This document shows, one piece after another, positions 26,285-33,718 of a stretch of 64,000 nt of DNA. The stretch is from assembly GCF_030116705.1 (NCBI RefSeq), contig NZ_JAOTIK010000001.1, positions 2,685,001 to 2,749,000 on the forward strand. Reading direction: 5' to 3'. The notes under the pieces were generated by a model. The model did not search any database and was not told the DNA's origin. It worked only from the letters and a program-made list of their open reading frames with translations. Position numbers and translations under genes: made by a program. The DNA comes from Streptomyces sp. ML-6. GTDB lineage: Bacteria; Actinomycetota; Actinomycetes; Streptomycetales; Streptomycetaceae. Within the stretch, counting starts at the first letter, position 1. The number at the start of each line of letters is the position of its first letter.

Positions 26285-28066
26285 TCACCTCATCCGGGTG
26301 GCCCACTCCTGGACCTTCTTGATCCGCTGCTGGATCTGGCCGGCCGTCGCCTCCGCGCTGGGCGGCCCGCCGCACACCCGCCGCAGCTCGGTGTGGATCA
26401 CCCCGTGCGGCTTCCCGCTCTGGTGCGTGTACGCCGACACCATCGTGTTGAGCTGCTTGCGCAGCCCCAGCAGCTGCTTGTGCGTGACCACCGGCCGCGC
26501 CTCGGCCGGCTTCTCCAGCAGGTCGGCCTCCCCGGCCGGCTTCTGGCGGCTGTGCGCGATCTGCCGGGTCTGCCGCTTCTGGAGCAGCAGCTGCACCTGG
26601 TCGGGTTCGAGCAGTCCGGGAATCCCCAGGTAGTCCTGCTCCTCCTCGCTGCCCGGGTGCGCCTGCATGCCGAATTCGGCACCGTCGTACAGCACCCGGT
26701 CGAAGACCGCGTCGGATTCGAGGGCCTCGAAGGGCAGCTGCTCCTCGGTCTCCTCGTCCTCCAGTTTCTCGGCGTCGGCGAGGAGCTTGTCCTCCTCCGC
26801 GAACGGGTTCTCCTCGTCGCTGCCCTTCTTGGGCTTGTCGAGGGCGTGGTCCCGTTCGACCTCCATCTCGTTGGCGAAGTCGAGCAGCATCGGGATGGTC
26901 GGCAGGAAGACCGAGGCCGTCTCGCCGCGCCTGCGCGAGCGCACGAAGCGCCCGACGGCCTGGGCGAAGAAGAGCGGCGTGGAGATCGTGGTGGCGTACA
27001 CGCCCACGGCGAGGCGCGGCACGTCGACGCCCTCCGACACCATGCGCACCGCGACCATCCAGCGGGAGTCGTCCCCGCTGAACTGGTCGATCTTCTTCGA
27101 CGCGGCCTTCTCGTCGGAGAGGACGACGGTGGCCTTCTCCCCGGTGACCCGCTTCAGGATCTTGGCGTACTCGCGCGCCGAGTCCTGGTCGGTGGCGATG
27201 ACCAGGCCGCCCGCGTCCGGGATGCCCTTGCGCACCTCGGTCAGCCGCTTGTCGGCGGCGGCCAGCACATTGGGGATCCACTCCCCGGTGGGCGCCAGGG
27301 CGGTGCGCCAGGCCTGCCCGATGGCGTCCTTGGTCATCGGCTCGCCGAGCCGGGCGGCGACCTCGTCGCCGGCCTTGGTCCGCCAGCGCATGTTGCCGCT
27401 GTAGCTGAGGAAGATCACGGGCCGGACGACGCCGTCGGCGAGCGCGTTGCCGTAGCCGTACGTGTAGTCGGCCGAGGAGCGCCGGATGCCCTCGTTGTCC
27501 TCCTCGTACGCGACGAAGGGGATCGGGTTGGTGTCGGACCGGAACGGCGTGCCGGTGAGCGCGAGCCGCCGGGTGGCCGGGTCGAACGCCTCCTGGCACG
27601 CCTCGCCCCAGGACTTGGAGTCACCGGCGTGGTGGATCTCGTCGAGGATCACCAGGGTCTTGCGCTGCTCGCAGCGGTTGCGGTGCAGCATCGGGCGGAC
27701 GCCGACACCGGCGTAGGTCACCGCGACGCCGTCGTACTCCTTGCTCAACGGACCGGCGCTGTAGTCGGGGTCGAGCTTGATGCCTATCCGGGCCGCCGCC
27801 TCGGCCCACTGCTTCTTCAGGTGCTCGGTCGGTGCGACGACGGTGACCTGCTGCACGACGTGGTGGTGCAGCAGCCATGAGGCGAGGGTCAGCGCGAAGG
27901 TGGTCTTCCCCGCGCCGGGGGTGGCGACCGCGAGGAAGTCGCGCGGCTGTTCCTGGATGTACTTCTCCATGGCGCCCTGCTGCCAGGCTCGCAGCTTGCC
28001 GGCCGTGCCCCAGGGGGCCCGGCCGGGGAAGGCGGGTGAGAGGTGGTGGGAGGCGGTAGTAGTCAC
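26285..28066 (-). CDS. DEAD/DEAH box helicase (SSL2/type III restriction subunit-like)
   Basis: 593 residues. Superfamily 2 motor: Walker A ATPGAGKTT around residues 48-56, motif II LDEIHH at 141-146, motif III LALTGTPFRS, and motif VI FAQAVGRFVRSRRRGET. It lacks an endonuclease domain, and no restriction or modification partner is adjacent. The C-terminal third (from about residue 400) is acidic and helical with EEDKLLADAEKLEDEETEEQL and may bind a partner. Helicases of this type are widely conserved in actinobacteria with proposed roles in DNA repair or nucleoid maintenance. It ends about 270 bases after the small secreted gene, in a tail-to-tail arrangement. Confidence 0.9.
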   Translation of the reverse strand: MTTTASHHLSPAFPGRAPWGTAGKLRAWQQGAMEKYIQEQPRDFLAVATPGAGKTTFALTLASWLLHHHVVQQVTVVAPTEHLKKQWAEAAARIGIKLDPDYSAGPLSKEYDGVAVTYAGVGVRPMLHRNRCEQRKTLVILDEIHHAGDSKSWGEACQEAFDPATRRLALTGTPFRSDTNPIPFVAYEEDNEGIRRSSADYTYGYGNALADGVVRPVIFLSYSGNMRWRTKAGDEVAARLGEPMTKDAIGQAWRTALAPTGEWIPNVLAAADKRLTEVRKGIPDAGGLVIATDQDSAREYAKILKRVTGEKATVVLSDEKAASKKIDQFSGDDSRWMVAVRMVSEGVDVPRLAVGVYATTISTPLFFAQAVGRFVRSRRRGETASVFLPTIPMLLDFANEMEVERDHALDKPKKGSDEENPFAEEDKLLADAEKLEDEETEEQLPFEALESDAVFDRVLYDGAEFGMQAHPGSEEEQDYLGIPGLLEPDQVQLLLQKRQTRQIAHSRQKPAGEADLLEKPAEARPVVTHKQLLGLRKQLNTMVSAYTHQSGKPHGVIHTELRRVCGGPPSAEATAGQIQQRIKKVQEWATRMR

Positions 28067-28217
28067 GGTCTCCGGTTCGGGTCTCTCGGGTACGTGGGGC
28101 GCTGTCCGCCGGGGCCGGAACCGACCCGCACGCGATACGACAACCGGGCCACCCTACCGGGGCGCGGCGCGGAACCCGCCTTGAACTGCGCTGCCCCGCA
28201 CGGAATTGCGATGGCTC

Positions 28218-28607
28218 TCACACCGCGTCGGCAACCAGCTCGCGCAGCCCCTGGGAGATGTCCTCCACCTCGTCCGTCTCCCCCGTCGCCACCGCGATGA
28301 CCAGGCGCTCCGCGGCATCGATGTCCGGGCGCAGATCGATCCCGTTCATCGCCAGGAAGGTCACGCACGACAGCCAGGCCGTGCGTTTGTTCCCGTCGAA
28401 GAGTGGATGATTGATCGCCAAGGACTGCAGGAGCGCAGCAGCCTTGTCGATCAGGTCCGGGTAGGCCTCCTCGCCGAACATGGCTGCGGACGGACGGTGC
28501 GCCGCCGATTCGAGGAGCCCGGCGTCACGCACGACGACATGCATGTCCGAGCAGGCGTGCTCGGCAACGACCAGGGCGTCCTCGGAGCTCAGGTAGACGC
28601 AGGTCAC
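28218..28607 (-). CDS. doc: Doc-type (Fic family) toxin
   Basis: 129 residues from GTG 28607, overlapping the antitoxin stop as GTGA. The active loop HPLFDGNKRTAW matches the Fic/Doc motif HxFx(D/N)(G/A)NKR exactly at the key His, Asp and Lys/Arg. Doc proteins phosphorylate EF-Tu and stop translation. Residues 1-45 and the final helix GETDEVEDISQGLRELVADAV are typical. The partner upstream is a ribbon-helix-helix protein rather than a Phd fold, a known variation. The pair forms a complete toxin-antitoxin unit. Confidence 0.93.
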   Translation of the reverse strand: MTCVYLSSEDALVVAEHACSDMHVVVRDAGLLESAAHRPSAAMFGEEAYPDLIDKAAALLQSLAINHPLFDGNKRTAWLSCVTFLAMNGIDLRPDIDAAERLVIAVATGETDEVEDISQGLRELVADAV

Positions 28608-28804
28608 TTGAGCCGCTCCATGAGCTCGCTCCACTTGGCCGCCTGCTCCTTGGCCGTCTTGCGGACGATGGCCTGCTGGGCGGTCCTGGCCAGGTAGTCG
28701 TCCACAGCCTGGAGCACTATGGCGTGCATGCTGGTCCCCTCCTGCGCGGCCCGCTGCTTGAGGGCTTCGGTCTGGTCGTCACGAAGACGCAGGTTCATGG
28801 CCAT
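28604..28804 (-). CDS. Ribbon-helix-helix antitoxin paired with Doc
   Basis: 66 residues, starting MAMNLRLRDDQTEALKQRAAQEGTSMHAIVLQAVDDYL. The beta strand NLRLRDDQ followed by two helices is an Arc/MetJ-type RHH DNA-binding fold. The C-terminal helix RKTAKEQAAKWSELMERLK would wrap the toxin. The toxin start overlaps its stop, as in most TA operons. Two GGTACC boxes upstream are likely operator half-sites for autorepression. Confidence 0.88.
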   Translation of the reverse strand: MAMNLRLRDDQTEALKQRAAQEGTSMHAIVLQAVDDYLARTAQQAIVRKTAKEQAAKWSELMERLK

Positions 28805-28843
28805 ACCAGAACGGTACCGCCGGGTGGGGCCGGACTGGTACCA
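28803..28843. promoter_or_regulatory. Candidate RHH operator upstream of the TA pair
   Basis: The palindrome GGTACC occurs at 28813-28818 and 28837-28842, embedded in CGGTACCG and TGGTACCA, with CATACCAG at 28802-28809. Such paired short palindromes about two helical turns apart fit a ribbon-helix-helix dimer-of-dimers. The region also spans the end of the neighbouring MFS gene. Confidence 0.5.
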
Positions 28844-30352
28844 CTATCGTGCCCGCACCCGGGCCGCCACCCACGCCCCCACCAGCGCCACCCCCGCCAT
28901 CGGCAGGAAGACCACCGCGAACGCCCCCGGGTGCGATCCGGAGGCCCCCGCCTCCACCGCCTCGTGCACGGCGCCCACCGCGCCGCCGCCGAGCGCGGCG
29001 AAGGCCGCTCCGCCCGCGGCGAGCAGCAGCACGTTCGACAGCCCGTCGGAGATCTGGAGGGCGGCCGAGTTCGCCCCCGCCTCCTCCGGCGCCGACAGCT
29101 TCAGCAGCAGCACGCTGGTCGAGGCGATCACCATGCCCATGCCGAAGCATCCGAAGGCCCAGGCCACGGCCACGGTCCAGACCGGCACCCAGTCGAGCAG
29201 CACGGACGGCGCGGCCGCTATCGCCGCGGCGACCAGCACCATGCCGCCCACCATCAGGCGCTCCCGGTACGGTTCCAGCCGCGGCCGGGACTGCACGTAC
29301 GAGCCCAGGGCCCAGGTCCCGCCCCCGGCCGCGAGCGAGAAACCGGCCATCGTCGGGCTGAGCCCGCGCTGGGTGACCAGCATCAGCGGTACGAACGACT
29401 CGGCGGCGATGAACGATCCGGCCGCCACCCCGCGCAGCAGCACCACCGCGGGCAGCCCGCGCGCCGCCCGGATCGTCCCCGGGGGCAGCAGCCCGCGCAC
29501 CGCCGGGACGAGCAGCGCGAAGCCGGCGGCGGCCGGCAGCAGCGCGAACCAGTTCCGCTGCTGCCCGGCGTACTGGAGCAGCGCCGCGCCCAGCGAGATC
29601 CCGAGGGCGAGCAGGATGCGCCGCCGGTCGTAGGGCTCGACGGGGGCCGCGGGGTCGGCCGGGCCGGACGCCCGCCGCCGGATCGCGGGCAGCGCGAGGG
29701 CCAGCGGGAACACCACGAGGGCGGGAATGCCGACGAAGACCCAGCGCCACCCCAGGTGCTCGGTCACGCTCCCGGCGGCGAGCGGCCCGACGACGGACGG
29801 AATCACCCAGCTCGCGGCGAAGGCGGCCAGGATCGACGGCTGCAGGCGCTCCGGGTACGCCCGGCTGATCACCACGTACAGCGCCACGATCACCAGGCCG
29901 CCGCCGAGCCCCTGGACGGCCCGCCCCGCGACGAAGACCCACATGCTCCCGGCGGTCCCGCAGAGCAGCAGGCCCGCCACGAACGAGCTCATCCCGGCGG
30001 CGAGCGGCCCCAGCGGACCGCGCCGGTCGGCCCACTGCCCGGAGAGCACCATGGCGAAGAGGCTGGTCGTGAAGTACGCCGAGAACGCGTACGCGTACAG
30101 CGGGATGCCGTGCAGCTCACGGGCGGCGACCGGCATCGCGGTGCCCACGGCGGTCGCCTCGAAGGCGATCAGGAGCACGACGGAGACGATGCCGACGCTG
30201 AGCGCCCGGTAGGTCCGCCCGAGCACCCCTCCGGTCCCGGCGGGCGGGGCGGTCTTCGCCATGTCGACACGGGGACCGGTACCGGGGGTCGGGGCCGTGT
30301 CCGTGTGGGTGCCGGCGTCGCTGCCGGTGTCTCGGGGGTCCAGGGCACTCAT
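28844..30352 (-). CDS. MFS transporter (EmrB/DHA2-like)
   Basis: 502 residues from ATG 30352; an open frame extends upstream across the tRNA and is rejected. After a polar N-terminus of about 50 residues come roughly fourteen hydrophobic segments, more than the usual twelve. The loop ADRRGPLGPLAAGMSSFVAGL gives motif A, and AVQGLGGGLVIVALYVVISRAYPERLQP gives the DHA2-type motif C region. It is transcribed away from the tRNA-Cys gene. Substrate is unknown. Confidence 0.9.
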   Translation of the reverse strand: MSALDPRDTGSDAGTHTDTAPTPGTGPRVDMAKTAPPAGTGGVLGRTYRALSVGIVSVVLLIAFEATAVGTAMPVAARELHGIPLYAYAFSAYFTTSLFAMVLSGQWADRRGPLGPLAAGMSSFVAGLLLCGTAGSMWVFVAGRAVQGLGGGLVIVALYVVISRAYPERLQPSILAAFAASWVIPSVVGPLAAGSVTEHLGWRWVFVGIPALVVFPLALALPAIRRRASGPADPAAPVEPYDRRRILLALGISLGAALLQYAGQQRNWFALLPAAAGFALLVPAVRGLLPPGTIRAARGLPAVVLLRGVAAGSFIAAESFVPLMLVTQRGLSPTMAGFSLAAGGGTWALGSYVQSRPRLEPYRERLMVGGMVLVAAAIAAAPSVLLDWVPVWTVAVAWAFGCFGMGMVIASTSVLLLKLSAPEEAGANSAALQISDGLSNVLLLAAGGAAFAALGGGAVGAVHEAVEAGASGSHPGAFAVVFLPMAGVALVGAWVAARVRAR

Positions 30353-30538
30353 GAGCCCAAGAGTAAGGGGCAAGACCTCAGGTGAACCCTGTCGTGAGAC
30401 GGTCCTCCGATCCGCTCTTGGCCGTAGGACCGCCCGGCCGATCGTGAACGCCGCATGGCAGTCGTGTTGCGCCCCGCCCCCTTCCCTTGAGCCGCACGAC
30501 CCCCGGGCCCTACGGTCGGACCACGACGAGGAAGACAC

Positions 30539-30610
30539 GGCCGTGTGCCCGAGTGGCTCAGGGGCTCGACTGCAACTCGAGTTACACCGGTTCGAATCCG
30601 GTCACGGCCT
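30539..30610 (+). tRNA. tRNA-Cys (GCA)
   Basis: Seven-base acceptor stem GGCCGTG pairs with CACGGCC. The anticodon arm CTCGA-CTGCAAC-TCGAG places GCA, the Cys anticodon, at the centre. The T arm is ACCGG-TTCGAAT-CCGGT. U73 (T at 30610) agrees with the discriminator expected for tRNA-Cys. CCA is not encoded; the following bases are CCG. Confidence 0.95.
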
Positions 30611-30621
30611 CCGAGAAACAC

Positions 30622-30660
30622 GGAAACGACCGCCCCCACGGCCCAGGGGACGGCCGTTCC
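30622..30660. terminator. Terminator after tRNA-Cys
   Basis: GAAACGACCGCCCC (starting 30623) can pair with the stretch GGGGACGGCCGTTCC (30646-30660), allowing two G-U pairs, to form a hairpin just after the tRNA. Confidence 0.55.
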
Positions 30661-30694
30661 GCATGTTCATGAGCCGGACCGACCCCCTCGCCGG

Positions 30695-31321
30695 CTACTG
30701 CCGGAGCGGCTCGTCGGAAGACCAGAATTCGGAATGGGCCCGCGGCCTCAGTTCCTCCGCCTTCGGTCCACCGGGATGGCCGGGTGTCCCCGTCGGATAA
30801 GTCATCGCGGAGTTCTCGGCACAGCCGAATCCAGCACTGACCGAGACGTTGCCGATGCTGCCGACCTCCAGGGAGACGGTGAACCCATCGGCGCCCTTGG
30901 CCCGGATCCGTGGCATGTCCTTGTCGGAGTTGACTCCGACGACCCGGAAGCCCTGCCGTTCCCAGTACCGCTGAACAAGTCCCAGCAGGTTGCCGCGCCG
31001 CTGCTCGGAAATCACGGTGAGGATGTTCCTGCTGCGGGTGACGGTCGTGGTGCCGGTCGGCTCGTTGAGGCCGGTACTGCATGCCGCTTCCGCAGGTGCG
31101 CCATAGGCCCATTCCACCGGCGGGCGGATGGCCGCCAGCGTGCCGTCGAGAATTTCCTCCGCACGCTGCCCCGCCTGTTGCATGTCCATCGCGGGCATTT
31201 TCTGCCTCTCCGTTGCCTGACCTTCTGCACCGTTTTGCCCATCACCGGTTCCACAGGCGGTGAGCACCGCAACCATGAGCGCGCAGCCCAACAGTCGCCC
31301 ACGTCCGAACACGCGCCTCAC
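30695..31321 (-). CDS. Putative lipoprotein of a WXG100/DUF1023 operon
   Basis: 208 residues from GTG 31321, overlapping the DUF1023 stop as GTGA. Residues 1-23 are a lipoprotein signal with lipobox VLTAC. The mature part has SRNILTVISEQRRGNLLGLVQRYWERQGFRVVGVN and an inner Cys (GFGC), a small alpha/beta fold that I cannot name. It is third in an operon with a WXG100-like protein and an alpha/beta hydrolase, an arrangement seen repeatedly in Streptomyces. The whole operon is visibly less GC-rich than its surroundings. Confidence 0.78.
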   Translation of the reverse strand: MRRVFGRGRLLGCALMVAVLTACGTGDGQNGAEGQATERQKMPAMDMQQAGQRAEEILDGTLAAIRPPVEWAYGAPAEAACSTGLNEPTGTTTVTRSRNILTVISEQRRGNLLGLVQRYWERQGFRVVGVNSDKDMPRIRAKGADGFTVSLEVGSIGNVSVSAGFGCAENSAMTYPTGTPGHPGGPKAEELRPRAHSEFWSSDEPLRQ

Positions 31322-33039
31322 CTCGGCGTCACAGTCTGGATCTTGTCGCCGCGGCCGACCACGACACTCGCAATGTTGTTCAGAGAATCGCCCCCCTCGA
31401 CCGGGCCGAAATAGATCGAATGCGCGGGCAGGTCTCCGGTCACGAGTCCGGCGAGGCCCGTATCCCTGCCGGGGGCCACACTGAAATGACGGCCTCCGAA
31501 ATGATTGTCGGCGGGATCGGTGCCGAACCAGTTCTTCTTGGGCCCGTACTCGCTCCCCGGGGCGACGTATTCCAGAAGATTGGATGTGGGAAGGTTGGAC
31601 ACCTGGTCGTTTTCCGCCGCTCCGACATAGACGTGGCCGTCTCCCACACCGAGGTCGGAAGCCTTGTCGACACCGACGCCCGGACTGCCGACAAGGACCA
31701 CGTCGTCCGCTGGGATCCCCCCGGGTTGCTGGGCAGCCTGCCCCACGGTCAAGGATCCATATGAGTGCCCAATGGCCGTCACATGCGGCAAGCCCGACTC
31801 GTGGGTGGCCCGGATGCCATTCAAGAAGCTGTCATAGGCAGGGGCACCGGCTTTGGCGTTGTCCTCCCGCATCACATCGGTGGCCGACCATTTGAAACCA
31901 TCCAGCTGGGGCGCGTCGTACCCGAGCCAGACGATGGAGGCGGTCGTGGTGTCCGGGTACATCTTGTTCGCGGCATGTGCCACGTTCCAGGCCCGATCCA
32001 CGTCCGATGACGCGAAGTGTTCGCTCAACTTGGTGTTCAGGCCCGGCACATAAGCAGAAACATTCTTCGAGCTGTCCGGGTTACCGAACGAAACAATGGC
32101 ACGGCCGTTGCCTTCCGAACCAATACCTAACAGGTACGGGCGGGGCTCCCGCCCCCGTTCCAGTTGTTGCTGAATTCCTTTCACGCCATCGATCTTGTCC
32201 TTGAGTGCTGCCGCCTCGTCCCCGCCCGCCCTGGCGTAATCCGCTTCCAAGCTACTCAGCAGCAATGGCAGGTAGGTTCGGTTGGCTTTGTCGCGATCGA
32301 CTGCCGGAATCCCATCACAATTCCCGATCTGTTGCGGGTAGTCGTGAATCAGTTCGGCTTGCAGGCTGGGGGAAAGTCCAGTCCACCATTCCTGCACCGC
32401 CTCGGGCGAGGCGCCCTTCTGCGGCATGCCGAGCTCGGACAACAACTCACGGTTGAGTCCATTCGCGGTGGCCAACTCCAGCAGGCCGGCACTCCAGTCG
32501 CCTTTGGCGCATCGTTTGGCCGCATCGGTGAAGAGCTTGATCGCCGCCGCATACTCCCTGTCGGCGGCCTGTGCCGACCTCAACGCCTCACCGATCCGGT
32601 CGGCGTACTCCTGGGCGCGAGCTGCATGTTGACGGTCGATCTTCGCCACGTCGCCCGGCGCCAGTTGGCCGAGGTCGATGGTCGGGGCAGTGACCACCCC
32701 GCTGTCAGCGACCTTGTAGCCAGCCCCCGCGGCATCCGCAATGGCTTCCTTGAGCCGTCCCTGGTGGGCTGCCAACTCCTCACCACAGGTCCTCAGCACG
32801 GTACCCACCCCGTCGAGTTCCTGCTTGGCAACCGTCAGGTCGCGCTGCATCCGGGCGAATCGACCAGCAGCGGACTCAGCAGCCATTCCGCCCCAGACAC
32901 CCTCCTGCTCGATGGGGCGGCGCAGATATCTGCCGAAGTCACGGGCGTGGGCAGTGAACCTCTCCGCCAGTCCGTCCCAGGCATCGCCGGCATCAGTCAG
33001 CAGAAGTGGCTTGGCATCGCGGAGTTCCGAGATTCGCAT
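31318..33039 (-). CDS. DUF1023 alpha/beta-hydrolase protein with N-terminal helical domain
   Basis: 573 residues. The first ~230 are helical and coiled-coil-like (LAERFTAHARDFGRYLRR, then RFARMQRDLTVAKQEL), similar to WXG100/LXG-type secretion domains. From ~residue 300 a DUF1023 hydrolase follows, with SIVWLGYDAPQLDGF and the nucleophile elbow AIGHSYGSLTVG (Ser in GHSYG). A GSPGVGVDKASDLGV loop and a late FGGRHFSV supply possible acid and His residues. Enzymes with this layout are found beside WXG100 proteins and may be secreted effectors or lipases. Starts ATG 33039 after GGAGAG, three bases past the WXG gene's stop. Confidence 0.87.
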   Translation of the reverse strand: MRISELRDAKPLLLTDAGDAWDGLAERFTAHARDFGRYLRRPIEQEGVWGGMAAESAAGRFARMQRDLTVAKQELDGVGTVLRTCGEELAAHQGRLKEAIADAAGAGYKVADSGVVTAPTIDLGQLAPGDVAKIDRQHAARAQEYADRIGEALRSAQAADREYAAAIKLFTDAAKRCAKGDWSAGLLELATANGLNRELLSELGMPQKGASPEAVQEWWTGLSPSLQAELIHDYPQQIGNCDGIPAVDRDKANRTYLPLLLSSLEADYARAGGDEAAALKDKIDGVKGIQQQLERGREPRPYLLGIGSEGNGRAIVSFGNPDSSKNVSAYVPGLNTKLSEHFASSDVDRAWNVAHAANKMYPDTTTASIVWLGYDAPQLDGFKWSATDVMREDNAKAGAPAYDSFLNGIRATHESGLPHVTAIGHSYGSLTVGQAAQQPGGIPADDVVLVGSPGVGVDKASDLGVGDGHVYVGAAENDQVSNLPTSNLLEYVAPGSEYGPKKNWFGTDPADNHFGGRHFSVAPGRDTGLAGLVTGDLPAHSIYFGPVEGGDSLNNIASVVVGRGDKIQTVTPR

Positions 33040-33042
33040 GTG

Positions 33043-33438
33043 TCAGCGCTCTCCGCTCTGTGACGGAGGCATCATGAATCCAGGAGCATACGGACCGGGT
33101 GGGCCCGAGATGTAGGGGGCCAGGCCGAGGAAGGAATTGCGGCGTTCCTGGTCCTCTTGAGAGAAGCTCTTGCTGGAACTGTCGACCGCGTCTGCGGCAC
33201 CCTCCACCATGCCTGCCAAAGAACGCAGTGCTTTCGTCCATGCCTCCAGGCAGTCATCAAGAGCTTGAGCCGACTGAAAACCCGCCAGTCCGGTGACTGC
33301 TGCGTCCGTCGGCACGAATAAGGTCTTGATGTCTTCCGGCATGTCCTGGGCGACCTTGCGCGCGGCATCACCCGCTTTCCGTACCTCACCTGGTTCGATC
33401 CAGAACCCTTGTGTTCCGCTGCCGATCGGTGTGGACAT
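33043..33438 (-). CDS. WXG100-like small helical protein
   Basis: 131 residues from ATG 33438, preceded by GAGGAGGG. Two helices (PGEVRKAGDAARKVAQDMPEDIKTL and ALDDCLEAWTKALRSLAGMVEGAADAV) flank a short connector, the size and shape of WXG100 or ESX proteins secreted by type VII systems. A canonical WXG tripeptide is not obvious; AWT in helix two occupies a similar place. The C-terminus is Pro-rich and unstructured. It heads the operon with the DUF1023 hydrolase and lipoprotein. Confidence 0.75.
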   Translation of the reverse strand: MSTPIGSGTQGFWIEPGEVRKAGDAARKVAQDMPEDIKTLFVPTDAAVTGLAGFQSAQALDDCLEAWTKALRSLAGMVEGAADAVDSSSKSFSQEDQERRNSFLGLAPYISGPPGPYAPGFMMPPSQSGER

Positions 33439-33491
33439 GCGTGCCCTCCTCGGTCTCTGAAAATCCGTATGCCGACCGCTGGGTGTCCCTT

Positions 33492-33518
33492 GGCCCTGAA
33501 GTACGTGCGTCCAGGGCC
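33492..33518. promoter_or_regulatory. GGCCCTG...CAGGGCC inverted repeat upstream of the WXG100 operon
   Basis: A 7-13-7 inverted repeat (33492-33498 and 33512-33518) lies about 60 bases before the operon's first start codon, just downstream of a TTGATTATC-like stretch on that strand. It is a candidate operator. Confidence 0.45.
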
Positions 33519-33541
33519 GAGAAAGATAATCAACCCCGATG

Positions 33542-33557
33542 GTGCCCCAGGGGGCAC
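33542..33557. terminator. Possible terminator hairpin between the WXG100 and molybdoenzyme operons
   Basis: GTGCCC (33542-33547) and GGGCAC (33552-33557) pair around CAGG. The stem is short, so this is uncertain. Confidence 0.35.
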
Positions 33558-33718
33558 GCCGGTGGTTCCGCTTCAGATCGCCCCCGCACAGGGTCCTCCC
33601 CTCCAGCGACAGCCGCTGACCGGCACATCGGCTTCGAGGCTCACCCCGGCCGACCACGGCGTCACCGCGTACCTCCAGGTTGCGTCCATGCCCCGGAGGC
33701 ACACCATCGGTGCGATCC

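Noticed and set aside
30539..30610. tRNA-Cys 3' end as a phage or element attachment site
   Set aside because: I found no second copy of the tRNA 3' sequence in the window up to 33.7 kb, so an attL/attR pair is not supported.
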